Positions 33,691-42,626 of a stretch of DNA of 64,000 nucleotides are shown here, piece after piece. Origin of the DNA: Fibrella aestuarina BUZ 2 (lineage in GTDB: Bacteria > Bacteroidota > Bacteroidia > Cytophagales > Spirosomataceae); the NCBI RefSeq assembly GCF_000331105.1, contig NC_020054.1, positions 1,663,698-1,727,697 of the forward strand, read 5' to 3'. A model generated the notes under the pieces. It was not told where the DNA came from, searched no databases, and worked only from the letters and a program-made list of their open reading frames with translations. The position numbers and the translations under genes are program-made. Every line of letters begins with the position of its first letter. Position 1 is the first letter of the stretch.

Positions 33691-35058
33691 ATGCTGAAGT
33701 TTGATAAATTATCACTGAATATACCGGATACCAATAAACCCCGCGTCGTTGTGATCGGCGGCGGTTTTGGGGGTATCAACTTAGTTAAAGGGCTGAAAAA
33801 TAAGGGCTTCCAGATCGTGATGTTCGATAAGCAGAACTATCACGGCTTCTGGCCGCTGCTCTATCAGGTAGCCACGGCCGGCCTCGAACCCGACGCCATT
33901 GCCGAGCCGCTCCGTAAACTCTTCGACGAAGAGTACGACGACTTTCATTTTCGGCTCGTGCGCGTGACGGGCGTAGACCCAGCCGCCAAAACGGTCAAGA
34001 CACTCATCGGCGAGCTGAAATACGATCACCTGGTGATTGCCACGGGCTCACGGTCCAATTTCTTCGGGAACGATACGATCAAGAACAATTCGTTTCCACT
34101 TAAGACCATCCCCGACGCGCTCAACCTGCGGAGTCAGCTGCTGCAATCCTTCGAGCAGGCGAGCATCATCAAAGATCCGGTGATGCGGCAGAGCCTGCTC
34201 AACTTCGTGATTGTAGGCGGTGGCCCAACGGGCGTCGAGCTGGCGGGCTCACTAGCCGAAATGCGGAAACACGTGCTGCCCAACGATTATCCGGGGCTGG
34301 ATTTCAGCAAGATGAATATCTACCTCGTTGAAGGGCTCGATCGGGTGTTGCCCCCGATGTCGCCCGAATCGGCGGCCAAAACGCAGGGTTACCTCGATGA
34401 ACTGGGCGTGGTCACGAAAGTGAAAACCCTGGTCGATTCGTATGATGGCGACACCGTTACGTTCAAAAATGGCGAAACCATCCCGACGCAGACGCTTATC
34501 TGGGCGGCGGGGGTAGCGGGCGCCACCATTGAAGGCCTACCCGCCGAATCGGTCGAGAAAGGCCGGTACCTGGTCGACGAGTACAACCGCGTTAAAGGCG
34601 TCGAGGGGGTATATGCGGTGGGCGACGTGGCACTGATGAAAACCGAGAAATGGCCCAACGGGCACCCCGGTGTGGCGCAACCGGCTATTCAGCAGGGCGA
34701 ACACCTGGCCACCAACCTGACGTTGCTTCAGCGGGGCGGTCAGCTTCGTCCGTTCGACTATTTCGACAAAGGGTCGCTGGCTATTATCGGTCGTGTGCGG
34801 GCGGTAGCCGATCTGCCCAAAAAGCTGCACCTGAGTGGCTTCATTGCCTGGATGGCCTGGCTATTTGTGCACATCTGGTACCTCATCGGCTTCCGTAGCA
34901 AGCTGGTCGTGCTCAGCAACTGGCTCTATCGCCTATTTACCTACGACCGGGGTACGCGCCTGATCATCCGGCCGTTTGTTCGGAAGGCCGATAAGGAAGG
35001 GCAGGAGTTTGCCATCCGCAACAGCGGTGAAGTCGTTACCGATCAGCCCACGTTGTAA
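33691..35058 (+). CDS. Type II NADH dehydrogenase (NDH-2)
   Basis: A 455-aa FAD protein that passes electrons from NADH to menaquinone without pumping protons. The FAD-binding GGGFGG (23-28) follows PRVVVIG, the word QNYHGFWPLLYQVATAGL is characteristic, the NAD-binding GGGPTGVELAG lies near residue 172, and the second FAD word GVYAVGDVALM lies near 310. The C-terminal third has a hydrophobic amphipathic stretch (LSGFIAWMAWLFVHIWYLIGF) that should bind the membrane. Length fits bacterial NDH-2. It is preceded by a 125-base gap without a clear promoter and does not neighbour other respiratory genes. Confidence 0.92.
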   Translation: MLKFDKLSLNIPDTNKPRVVVIGGGFGGINLVKGLKNKGFQIVMFDKQNYHGFWPLLYQVATAGLEPDAIAEPLRKLFDEEYDDFHFRLVRVTGVDPAAKTVKTLIGELKYDHLVIATGSRSNFFGNDTIKNNSFPLKTIPDALNLRSQLLQSFEQASIIKDPVMRQSLLNFVIVGGGPTGVELAGSLAEMRKHVLPNDYPGLDFSKMNIYLVEGLDRVLPPMSPESAAKTQGYLDELGVVTKVKTLVDSYDGDTVTFKNGETIPTQTLIWAAGVAGATIEGLPAESVEKGRYLVDEYNRVKGVEGVYAVGDVALMKTEKWPNGHPGVAQPAIQQGEHLATNLTLLQRGGQLRPFDYFDKGSLAIIGRVRAVADLPKKLHLSGFIAWMAWLFVHIWYLIGFRSKLVVLSNWLYRLFTYDRGTRLIIRPFVRKADKEGQEFAIRNSGEVVTDQPTL

Positions 35059-35113
35059 GGCGTGGGGCGCGGGGCTCGGAGCAGGGGTGAAACTTTACCC
35101 TATGCCCCGCGCT

Positions 35114-36025
35114 TTACTGCTTCTTCATAAGTTCGGCCAACGTACCCCGGATGGTGGTGACGAACTGGCTATTCTTGAACATAGGATCGTTGTTCTTATC
35201 GAGAATTTTGCAGCTAAACGCAATCTCAACGGGCGTATCCTTCTTGTCGAACAACATCTTGGGCAACAACCCCAGCGTTTGGCCGGGCTTCACCGTCACG
35301 GGCAACACAAAGGGCGTGGTGCCCTGCGCTTTGATCAGGATGGGTTCAGCCTGCACGCCCTGCGCAATCTCCTTCCCGTTGATCGTAACGGTGTAGCGGG
35401 CATCGGTGATGTTATACGGAAACTTGTTCTTGTTGGTGCACGATATCGTTGCGGCCACGTCGGTTTTCTTCAGCCCGAATTTGCCCAGATCAATGTCTTT
35501 GACCTCAATCTTCGGGATGTAATAGGTCGGTCCTCGCAGCGACTGCGATACCGTGAAAGTCCGTTCGCCCGCGATGGGTACGTCGAGGTCGAAGGTAGTG
35601 CGCAGGCGGTAGTCCGTGCTGTCGACGCCCTGGGCTTCCAGCCGTTTCAATACGCGCGTCATCTTCGCCGCCAGCAGCTTGGCCGGTAACGCTATCAGCG
35701 TGCTATCCTGCGATTTTACCTCCACTACCTTATCGTAGCTGTCTTTCACGACCTCTTCATTGTCGATGAAAAAGCTGTAATCGACACGCCGTGCCTTGAA
35801 ACCGACCGGCAGCGGATTGTCGATGAGCAGGTACATGTTCATCTGGATGGCGTCGTCGCTGATGTCGGTGAAATCAAAGCGACTCAGTTCGAGCCGGGGT
35901 TTGAGTGTGCCATCGTAGGCTCCATCCTCAGATCGGGCCTTTTGCTTGAGGTTGGTATAATAGATATAGCCGCCAATACCGAGCAGGAGCAAAATGCCCA
36001 GCGTAATCAATAAGCCTTTTTTCAT
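35114..36025 (-). CDS. LEA type 2 (WHy-domain) family protein
   Basis: A 303-aa protein with an N-terminal membrane anchor (GLLITLGILLLLGIGGYIYY) and two copies of the WHy/LEA-14 beta-sandwich: LELSRFDFTDISDDAIQMNMYLLIDNPLPVGFKARRVDYSFFIDN and IPKIEVKDIDLGKFGLKKTDVAATISCTNKNKFPYNITDARYTVTING. Each repeat carries the NP and strand-turn words of the family. LEA-14 proteins are linked to desiccation or stress tolerance; the function here is not known. I started at the ATG that begins MKKGLL; another lies 6 codons upstream. Confidence 0.8.
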   Translation of the reverse strand: MKKGLLITLGILLLLGIGGYIYYTNLKQKARSEDGAYDGTLKPRLELSRFDFTDISDDAIQMNMYLLIDNPLPVGFKARRVDYSFFIDNEEVVKDSYDKVVEVKSQDSTLIALPAKLLAAKMTRVLKRLEAQGVDSTDYRLRTTFDLDVPIAGERTFTVSQSLRGPTYYIPKIEVKDIDLGKFGLKKTDVAATISCTNKNKFPYNITDARYTVTINGKEIAQGVQAEPILIKAQGTTPFVLPVTVKPGQTLGLLPKMLFDKKDTPVEIAFSCKILDKNNDPMFKNSQFVTTIRGTLAELMKKQ

Positions 36026-36064
36026 AACGTTGTCTTCGAGCAATACTCGTTTTGTGTAAACAAC

Positions 36065-36090
36065 GAAAGCCGGGAATAGTCCCGGCTTTC
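36065..36090. terminator. 11-bp perfect hairpin after rny
   Basis: GAAAGCCGGGA pairs with TCCCGGCTTTC around a 4-base loop. It lies between the rny stop (36118) and the LEA gene start (36025), both on the minus strand. Only TTTC follows, so termination may be partial. Confidence 0.6.
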
Positions 36091-36117
36091 ATGCAGTTAG
36101 TAAGGCAACGTACCTGG

Positions 36118-37731
36118 CTACTTGGCGTAGGCCACCGAGCGCATTTCGCGGATGACCGTGACCTTGATCTGGCCGGGGTACTGCATCTCTTTCTCGATCT
36201 TCTGCGAAATCTCGAACGACAGCGCACCCGCCCGGTCGTCGGTGACGCGCTCGGCATCGACCATCACGCGCAACTCGCGGCCCGCCTGAATGGCGTAGCA
36301 CTTGGTTACGCCCTGGAAGTTGGTGGCGAGTTCCTCGAGTTCTTTCAGGCGTTTGATGTACGACTCCATCATCTCGCGGCGGGCGCCGGGGCGCGAACCC
36401 GAAATGGCGTCACAGACCTGTACGATGGGCGAAATCATGCTCGTCATCTCGATCTCGTCGTGGTGAGCACCAATGGCGTTGACGACCTCGGGGTTCTCCT
36501 TGTACTTTTTGGCCAGCTCCATACCCAGCAGGGCGTGGGGCAGTTCAGCTTCTTCAGGCCACACTTTACCAATGTCGTGCAGAAGACCGGCGCGTTTGGC
36601 AAGCTTGGCGTTGAGGCCCAACTCGGCGGCCATCGTGGCGCAGAGTTTGGCCACTTCGCGTGAGTGTTGCAACAGGTTCTGCCCGTAGCTCGACCGGAAG
36701 CGCATCCGACCGATCATCTTGATCAACTCGGGGTGCAGGCCGTGAATGCCCAGGTCGATTACCGTACGTTCGCCAATCTCCACAATCTCGTCTTCGATGT
36801 TCTTGCGGGTCTTGGCCACGATTTCCTCGATGCGGGCGGGGTGAATGCGCCCATCCTGCACGAGGCGGTGCAGCGAGAGCCGGGCCACTTCGCGCCGAAC
36901 CGGATCGAAGCCCGAAATAATGATCGCTTCCGGCGTATCGTCGACGATGATTTCGACGCCCGTGGCAGCTTCCAGCGTGCGGATATTGCGCCCTTCCCGC
37001 CCGATTACCTTGCCTTTCACGTCGTCGGATTCGATGTTGAACACCGATACGCAGTTTTCGATGGCATGCTCGGTAGCGGTGCGCTGAATGGTCTCGATCA
37101 CCACCTTCTTCGCCTCTTTGGTCGCCGTCAGCTTGGCTTCCTCGACGATGTTCTTGACGTACGACGATGCGCGCGTTTCAGCTTCGGCTTTCAGGGTTTC
37201 GACCAGTTGCTCGCGGGCCTGCTCGGCGGATAGCCCGGCAATTTTCTCCAGTTGAGACACCTGTTCGGCCAGCATTTTGTCGGCCTCAACCTGTCGGCGA
37301 TCCACGTCGGCGGCGCGGCGGTTAAGGGCTTCGGTCTGCTGCGTCAGCGCACTTTTCTGTTGATTGATCTCGTTTTTGAGCTGATTCAGTTCGCCTTCGC
37401 GGTTACGCTGCTGATCGGCCTGTTGCATGAGCTGCTGCTCGCGTTGCTTTAGTTTGGCCTCGTTTTGCTGCAACAAACCCCGTTTCTGGTTGCTCTGCTC
37501 TTCAAATTCGGCTTTGAGCTTGAGGTATTTCTCTTTGGCTTCGAGCATCCGATCCTTCTTGATCGTCTCGGCCTGCAACTCGGCATTCTTGATGATGTCG
37601 GCGGCTTTGGCTTCAGCTTCCTGCTGTTTGCCGCTGAAGGTTTTGTGAAGCAGTTTCCGGCCCACAAAAACACCGATGCCCAGCGCAAGCAAATCGCTCA
37701 GGAACATCAGCAATATGTTAGTTGTCGTCAT
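36118..37731 (-). CDS. rny: Ribonuclease Y
   Basis: A 537-aa endoribonuclease that starts mRNA decay at the membrane. An N-terminal helix ([20 protein letters not shown]) anchors it. A long coiled coil follows (about residues 30-200, rich in Q, E, K). The KH RNA-binding domain has [15 protein letters not shown], and the HD phosphohydrolase has the metal pair HD in [14 protein letters not shown] plus the upstream HSREVAKLC. The C-terminus ends with the conserved [17 protein letters not shown]. It lies downstream of zapA in the pheT - coiled coil - zapA - rny order, which is a common Bacteroidota arrangement. Confidence 0.96.
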   Translation of the reverse strand: MTTTNILLMFLSDLLALGIGVFVGRKLLHKTFSGKQQEAEAKAADIIKNAELQAETIKKDRMLEAKEKYLKLKAEFEEQSNQKRGLLQQNEAKLKQREQQLMQQADQQRNREGELNQLKNEINQQKSALTQQTEALNRRAADVDRRQVEADKMLAEQVSQLEKIAGLSAEQAREQLVETLKAEAETRASSYVKNIVEEAKLTATKEAKKVVIETIQRTATEHAIENCVSVFNIESDDVKGKVIGREGRNIRTLEAATGVEIIVDDTPEAIIISGFDPVRREVARLSLHRLVQDGRIHPARIEEIVAKTRKNIEDEIVEIGERTVIDLGIHGLHPELIKMIGRMRFRSSYGQNLLQHSREVAKLCATMAAELGLNAKLAKRAGLLHDIGKVWPEEAELPHALLGMELAKKYKENPEVVNAIGAHHDEIEMTSMISPIVQVCDAISGSRPGARREMMESYIKRLKELEELATNFQGVTKCYAIQAGRELRVMVDAERVTDDRAGALSFEISQKIEKEMQYPGQIKVTVIREMRSVAYAK

Positions 37732-37820
37732 TTGTTCGTGTCGTTAGTGTTGAACATAGCAGCGTTGCGCCCTGTTGTTCCGACACGGTGCCTGTGAGGC
37801 GAAATAAGGCTACATCCCGG

Positions 37821-38108
37821 TCACGCCAGCGTGGAAATGACCAACTGATTTAGCTTGGCAACTTTGTCATAAACCCGATTCTGTAACTGCCGCGACTGTT
37901 CGTCTGACTTCAGACTGGTCACCAGACATTCGATGGCAATCAGGGCCATTACGTCCTGCGTATCGCGCATACCCCGGTTGCGATGCACCTCCACTCGGTC
38001 GCGGATGAGCCGCCAGGCTTCGCGCAGCATGGTTTCCTCTTCAGGTGGCGACTTGAAGGTGTAATCGCGGTCGGCGATTTTCAGGTGTATGGATAGCAGT
38101 TCTTCCAT
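37821..38108 (-). CDS. zapA: Cell division protein ZapA
   Basis: A 95-aa FtsZ-ring-associated protein. The start MEELLSIHLKIADRDYTFKS is the usual N-terminal beta hairpin; a GTG/ATG four codons upstream is less likely. It continues with PPEEETMLREAWRLIRDRVEVHRNR and a C-terminal coiled coil (SLKSDEQSRQLQNRVYDKVAKLNQLV) that dimerises and cross-links FtsZ filaments. The preceding gene is a coiled-coil protein and the following one rny. I looked for a 6S RNA after it and found no room: only 89 bases separate it from rny. Confidence 0.88.
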   Translation of the reverse strand: MEELLSIHLKIADRDYTFKSPPEEETMLREAWRLIRDRVEVHRNRGMRDTQDVMALIAIECLVTSLKSDEQSRQLQNRVYDKVAKLNQLVISTLA

Positions 38109-38204
38109 CAACTCGATCAATTACAGGGCACGTAATCCGATTCACCGCAAAAAGGTCTAGGAATGAATGGGTTAGTGAACCGGGGTACGTAGGGTACTGG
38201 TACT

Positions 38205-38543
38205 TTATGACAAGGTGCTCAGGTAAGCAATACAGCGATCCAGATCGCGTATGTACTCATCGAGCTTCTGCTTTACTTCTTCACGGGCAACCGTATCAGG
38301 TAGGTTGCTGCTTACAAGTTTACCAAAATCTTTCGACTTTGTAAGCGCGGGCGGCGTATCTGTCGCTTTTTTCGTTTGTTGTTTTAACTGATTTTGTTGG
38401 TCCCGAAGCAGCTCGTTGAGTCGGTTGTTTTCCGATTCCAGATGGGCAATACGTTGTTTCTGCTGAGCGACTAACTCAGTCAAATCGAAGATCTTGTGTT
38501 CAAAATCTTCCAGCAACACAAAGAGCCGTGATCCGGAAATCAT
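38205..38543 (-). CDS. Coiled-coil protein upstream of zapA (ZapB-like position)
   Basis: A 112-aa protein without signal or membrane segment. Residues about 10-62 form a strong coiled coil (LEDFEHKIFDLTELVAQQKQ, IAHLESENNRLNELLRDQQNQL). A linker rich in T/P and a small helical C-terminus follow (REEVKQKLDEYIRDLDRCIAYLSTL). The size, coiled coil and place directly ahead of zapA suggest a division-ring partner, as ZapB is in other bacteria; this is inference from context, not sequence similarity that I can prove. Confidence 0.7.
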   Translation of the reverse strand: MISGSRLFVLLEDFEHKIFDLTELVAQQKQRIAHLESENNRLNELLRDQQNQLKQQTKKATDTPPALTKSKDFGKLVSSNLPDTVAREEVKQKLDEYIRDLDRCIAYLSTLS

Positions 38544-38654
38544 CAGGGTAGCGGTTTCGGTTTACGAGGCGGGTGTTCTTGATTTAGTCATTATAGTAAC
38601 CCACAGGGCTACCGATCGGATTGACAAAAAAACACCCGCCTTTGCACGGAAAAC

Positions 38655-41099
38655 TTATTTTCTGATCGTTGCCCCCAACTCGCGTTCGAAGGCAGCCATC
38701 AGGCGTTGCATGGTTTTGTCGATGACGGCGTCGGTCAGAGTTTGGGTCGCGTCCTGCAAGGTGAAACTGACGGCGTAGGCTTTTTTGCCCGCGCCCAGGT
38801 TCGCGCCTTCATACACGTCAAACACGTTCAGCCCCGTCAGCAACTTGCGTTCGGTTTGCCGGGCCACCTGCTCAATCTGCGCAAACGATACCGACCGGTC
38901 GATCACGAGCGAGAGGTCACGGCGCACCTCGGGGAAGCGCGACACCTCCGCGTAGCTGGCCTTACCGCTATACCGCTTCGTGAGCAACGCCCAGTCGAAA
39001 TCCGCATAATAAACAGGCACTTTGGCATCGGCCAATTTAGCCAATTTCGGGTTGAGTAACCCAAAGGTTACAACCGGCTTTTTACCTAACGTATAGGTCA
39101 AACCATATTGAAACAGCGTGGGGTCGGCCGGTTGCTGGTCCGTTGGCTTGATCCGCAGCGACGACAGCACACGGTTTACCGCCGCCGCCATGTCGTGAAA
39201 GGCGACGGCTTTACCCGGTTGCTGCCAGGTTTCGGCCGTTGTGTTGCCCGCCATGACCAGCGCGAGCCGGGGCGACTCGTGGTACTTGGTGGCACCGGTG
39301 CCGTTGTCGCCCGTGCTGACCGAGGAGCCGTAGACTTTGCCAAATTCAAACAGGCTGAGGTCGCGTTGACGTCGGTTGAGATTATACACCAGCGCATCGA
39401 GCATCGAGAACACCATCGACTGCCGCAGCACCGAAAGCTCTTCGCTCAACGGGTTCAGTAGGCGCACGTCGGCGAGGGGGAGTGTGGCCCGGATGGCCTC
39501 GTGGTAAGCGGGGCGGGTCATCGACAGCGACATGGCTTCGACAAAGCCGGTAGCCGCTAGTACGGTGCCGATGCGCGCCTGCAACTGATTCACGTCGACC
39601 TCGGGAAACTCCGACAGCGTATCGGCGGCCAGGCTGGCCGACAGGGGTACGTTGTCGAGACCATAAATCCGCAGGATCTCTTCCACCACGTCGGCCTCGC
39701 GGGTAACGTCGACCCGGTAGGGCGGCACCACCGCTACGAATCCCGACTCGGTCAGTTCGTCGGTCTGGATGTCGAGGCCGTACAGGATGTCGTGCATCCG
39801 CTGCCGGTCGATCTGAATCCCGATGAGCCGGTCGATGTTGCGGTACGTGACCGGCACGCGGAAATCGGCGATGGGGGTTGGGTACACATCGATCACGTCG
39901 GACGTAATCTGGCCACCCGCTACTTCCTGAATCAGCAGGGCCGCGAAGCGCAGGGCGAACGGCGGCATGTTGGGGTCGGTGCCACGCTCATACCGGAACG
40001 ACGCGTCGGTTTTGAGCCCGTGTTGCTGCGCGGTTTTCCGAATCGACGCGGGCGAGAAATAGGCACACTCCAGAAAGATGCGCGTCGTCTCAGCCGATAC
40101 GCCCGAAGTCTTTCCGCCAAATACGCCCCCAATACACATCGGCTCGGCGTCGCCATTGCAGATCATCAGATCGGTGGGCGTCAGCTTGCGATCAACGCCG
40201 TCGAGCGTCGTGAACGGCGTGCCGGCAGGCAGCGTTTTCACGACCACCTCGCCCGTGGTGATGGCGGCAGCATCAAACGCGTGCATGGGTTGCCCCAGCC
40301 CGTGGCAAACGAAATTGGTAACGTCGACAATGTTGTTGATGGGCGTCAGACCGATGCTCAACAGGCGTTTTTTCAGCCACTCGGGCGATTCGCCCACATG
40401 CAGGTTGCTCAGCGTCAGGCCCATGTAGCGGGGGCAGGCGGCGGTGTCTTCGACACGTACCTGGATGGTAAACTCGGTTGAGTCGACCTTGAAGGCGTCA
40501 ATCGACGGCCACTTGACCGGCTTGCCCAGCAGAGCACGCAGGTCGCGGGCCACGCCGAGGTGCGAGGCCGCATCGGCGCGGTTGGGCGTGAGACCGATTT
40601 CGATGCGGTGGTCGGCTTCGAGCTGAAAGTACCGGGCGGCGGCTGTGCCGTTGGGTACGTCGGTGGTCAACACCATAATGCCGTCGTGCGACGTACCCAG
40701 CCCGATTTCGTCTTCGGCGCAAAGCATACCTTCCGAGGCTGCCCCCCGAATTTTGGCTCTCTTGATCTGAAAAGGCTCGCCGCTGCTGGGGTGCAGTGTG
40801 GCCCCTACGGTGGCCACCACCACGCGCTGGCCGGCGGCTACGTTGGGCGCGCCGCAAACGATGCTGAGGGGTGTTTCGCCGCCCACGTCGACGGTGGTCA
40901 GGCTTAGTTTATCGGCGTCGGGGTGGCGCTCGCAGGTCAATACGGTGCCAATAACCACGCCCGTCAGGCCACCCGGCACCGCCTCGATGGTGTCGATGCC
41001 GTCGACTTCCAGACCGGTACTGGTCAATAGCTTACCCAACTCGTCGGGCGTTTGGTCAACGTCAATGAACTGCGTAAGCCAGTTATACGAAATATTCAT
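38655..41099 (-). CDS. pheT: Phenylalanyl-tRNA synthetase beta subunit
   Basis: An 814-aa subunit of the heterotetrameric enzyme that charges tRNA-Phe. Start MNISYNWLTQFIDVDQTPDELG is typical. In order it shows the EMAP/OB tRNA-binding domain (LTCERHPDADKLSLTTVDVG, IVCGAPNVAAGQRVVVATVGA), the B3/B4 editing region (EIGLTPNRADAASHLGVARDL, VCHGLGQPMHAFDA), the B5 domain, and the C-terminal ferredoxin-fold anticodon-binding domain (FPEVRRDLSLVID, VSFTLQDATQTLTD). pheS is not in this window, as is usual when the subunits are split. A -7 box and an early terminator hairpin lie upstream. Confidence 0.97.
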   Translation of the reverse strand: MNISYNWLTQFIDVDQTPDELGKLLTSTGLEVDGIDTIEAVPGGLTGVVIGTVLTCERHPDADKLSLTTVDVGGETPLSIVCGAPNVAAGQRVVVATVGATLHPSSGEPFQIKRAKIRGAASEGMLCAEDEIGLGTSHDGIMVLTTDVPNGTAAARYFQLEADHRIEIGLTPNRADAASHLGVARDLRALLGKPVKWPSIDAFKVDSTEFTIQVRVEDTAACPRYMGLTLSNLHVGESPEWLKKRLLSIGLTPINNIVDVTNFVCHGLGQPMHAFDAAAITTGEVVVKTLPAGTPFTTLDGVDRKLTPTDLMICNGDAEPMCIGGVFGGKTSGVSAETTRIFLECAYFSPASIRKTAQQHGLKTDASFRYERGTDPNMPPFALRFAALLIQEVAGGQITSDVIDVYPTPIADFRVPVTYRNIDRLIGIQIDRQRMHDILYGLDIQTDELTESGFVAVVPPYRVDVTREADVVEEILRIYGLDNVPLSASLAADTLSEFPEVDVNQLQARIGTVLAATGFVEAMSLSMTRPAYHEAIRATLPLADVRLLNPLSEELSVLRQSMVFSMLDALVYNLNRRQRDLSLFEFGKVYGSSVSTGDNGTGATKYHESPRLALVMAGNTTAETWQQPGKAVAFHDMAAAVNRVLSSLRIKPTDQQPADPTLFQYGLTYTLGKKPVVTFGLLNPKLAKLADAKVPVYYADFDWALLTKRYSGKASYAEVSRFPEVRRDLSLVIDRSVSFAQIEQVARQTERKLLTGLNVFDVYEGANLGAGKKAYAVSFTLQDATQTLTDAVIDKTMQRLMAAFERELGATIRK

Positions 41100-41204
41100 G
41101 TTTCAGGCAGGAAGGTCACGCATGGATACGGGCCGTGGGTACGTGCCTGTCGCCAATAGGCAAACAAGCGCCGACAAACGCCCCCAATGCATGCATGACC
41201 ATCT

Positions 41205-41234
41205 AAAAAAAGCCCGACCGTTGCTAGTCGAGCC
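41205..41234 (-). terminator. Leader hairpin upstream of pheT
   Basis: On the minus strand GGCTCGAC pairs with GTCGGGCT (two wobble pairs) around 8 bases and is followed by seven T. It lies 106 bases upstream of the pheT ATG and just 15 bases downstream of a -7 word (41249-41256), so it would be an early leader attenuator if that box is used. It could instead end transcripts from the gene at 41439-42086. Confidence 0.5.
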
Positions 41235-41248
41235 AACTAAGATGATCA

Positions 41249-41256
41249 CAAAAATA
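41249..41256 (-). promoter_or_regulatory. Candidate -7 box for pheT
   Basis: On the minus strand this reads TATTTTTG, an exact -7 word. A possible -33 TTG lies at 41281-41283, a spacing of 24 bases, slightly long. It is in a 339-base stretch without a gene (41100-41438). Confidence 0.4.
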
Positions 41257-41438
41257 AGCAAGCCCCTGCGTACTTTCGAGCAAGACCGGCTGGCTTATTG
41301 CGGATTATCAGCCGTTAACTGCAACAACACTACGGGCCGGTACGCGGACCCGCCAATCCATAACGTTGAGCTGGAGCCGTCGGCGAATGGGCAGAAACCC
41401 GCTGGAACGCCTGGTAATCGACGGCCTGTTGCGGGCGC

Positions 41439-42086
41439 TCAATCGTGGGCTACGTAGCGTTCACCGGCTTTTACGGCTACCGGCAACTTGTTTTCGGGCG
41501 GGGGCAGCGGGCAGGCGTAATCGGGATTGTAGGCGCAATAGGGATTGTAAGCCGTGTTGAAATCCAGCACCACCTGATTGTCGGCAACTGTGTTGGGCTC
41601 GATGTCGATGTAGCGGCCGCCGCCATAGGTGTCTTTGCCCGAGGTGCCATCCTGAAACAGTACTGTCAGGTTACCGTCGAACTTCAGCACCAGTAACCGG
41701 CACGATTGGCCACCAAGCGTGAAGTTGGCGTGGGCATATTTTTCGTACACTTCCTCTGAACCGTCGGTGAGGCGCACGACCAGCTTTTGCGTCTGCCCCG
41801 TCGGGAAAGGCTCCAGCCGGGCGAGCACCCGGAAACTGGCGTCGGGATCAAAATAGCTCAGCCCCTTAAACCCTCCCTTATCCTGAATGGGTGAGTCGGC
41901 ACTAGTCCGCATGAAGTTGTCCTTCTTCTGCCGACTGGCCAGCACTTCGGCTCGATAAGCCGCCGGGTCGACAGCGTCCGTAGCGCCCGGTTGGTCGGGA
42001 AGCAGGAGCAGCCAGCCAACGCCCAGCAGAATGGGGAGTGCGATGATCCAGACAATAGGTTTTTTTAGCCAGGTGGTAATAGACAT
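41439..42086 (-). CDS. DUF1684-family exported protein
   Basis: A 215-aa protein with an N-terminal membrane anchor (KPIVWIIALPILLGVGWLLLL). The body carries DUF1684 words: SRQKKDNFMRTSADSPIQDK, FKGLSYFDPDASFRVLARLEPF, GKDTYGGGRYIDIEP and the C-terminal DFNTAYNPYCAYNPDYACPLPPPENKLPV in pieces, with the three conserved Cys/Tyr positions. The family's activity is unknown. It is divergent from the sugar-nucleotide genes and has 339 bases of gene-free DNA downstream. Confidence 0.85.
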   Translation of the reverse strand: MSITTWLKKPIVWIIALPILLGVGWLLLLPDQPGATDAVDPAAYRAEVLASRQKKDNFMRTSADSPIQDKGGFKGLSYFDPDASFRVLARLEPFPTGQTQKLVVRLTDGSEEVYEKYAHANFTLGGQSCRLLVLKFDGNLTVLFQDGTSGKDTYGGGRYIDIEPNTVADNQVVLDFNTAYNPYCAYNPDYACPLPPPENKLPVAVKAGERYVAHD

Positions 42087-42227
42087 AGAAAAGATTGCAC
42101 TGCTGCGTTACTCAGTCATTATTTTTTTAATCTGTATTTAATGATAGGCGAAAATACTGCATTTGCCCGTGTACTGCTGCGTATATTGGCCGACGGTTTG
42201 GTTCTTAGTCAGCATATATCCAAAATA

Positions 42228-42626
42228 ATGGCGAAACTCGTCAATCTGGACACATTTACGTCAACATCAGGCAGTTTAACCGTATACAACAACATTCTAC
42301 CAGGTGACATCAAACGTGTATTTTACATCTATGGGGCCGAAAATGCGACACGCGGCGGACATCGGCATCATCAGGCCTGGAACGCGCTGATTTGTGTGAC
42401 GGGCAAGTGCTGTGTGTACACACACGACGGAGAGACGGAGCAGGACGTATGGCTGGATGAGCCAACAAAATGCCTGATTCTGGAGCCCGCCGACTGGCAT
42501 GTGATGAACCAGTTTAGTGCCGACGCTGTGCTGCTGGTCTTATCCAACGAACCCTATCGGCTGGCCGATTACATCGACGATCCTTATCCGACTGGTCGCT
42601 ATGCGTCTTCGCCTGTCTCGTCATGA
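42228..42626 (+). CDS. Sugar 3,4-ketoisomerase, QdtA/FdtA-like cupin
   Basis: A 132-aa cupin that should convert a dTDP-4-keto-6-deoxyglucose to its 3-keto form, the step before transamination. The start MAKLVNLDTF matches the family; an upstream ATG adds 29 unrelated residues. Core motif GAENATRGGHRHHQAWNALI holds the conserved R-x-GHxHxx metal/active-site block, followed by CVTGKCCVYTHDG and LEPADWHVMNQFSADAVLLVLSNEPY in parts. Its last 4 bases overlap the aminotransferase gene (ATGA), so the two are translationally coupled. Product is probably a 3-amino-3,6-dideoxyhexose. Confidence 0.87.
   Translation: MAKLVNLDTFTSTSGSLTVYNNILPGDIKRVFYIYGAENATRGGHRHHQAWNALICVTGKCCVYTHDGETEQDVWLDEPTKCLILEPADWHVMNQFSADAVLLVLSNEPYRLADYIDDPYPTGRYASSPVSS

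Noticed and set aside
37732..37820. 6S RNA next to zapA
   Set aside because: Only 89 bases are available and no long bulged hairpin is seen.
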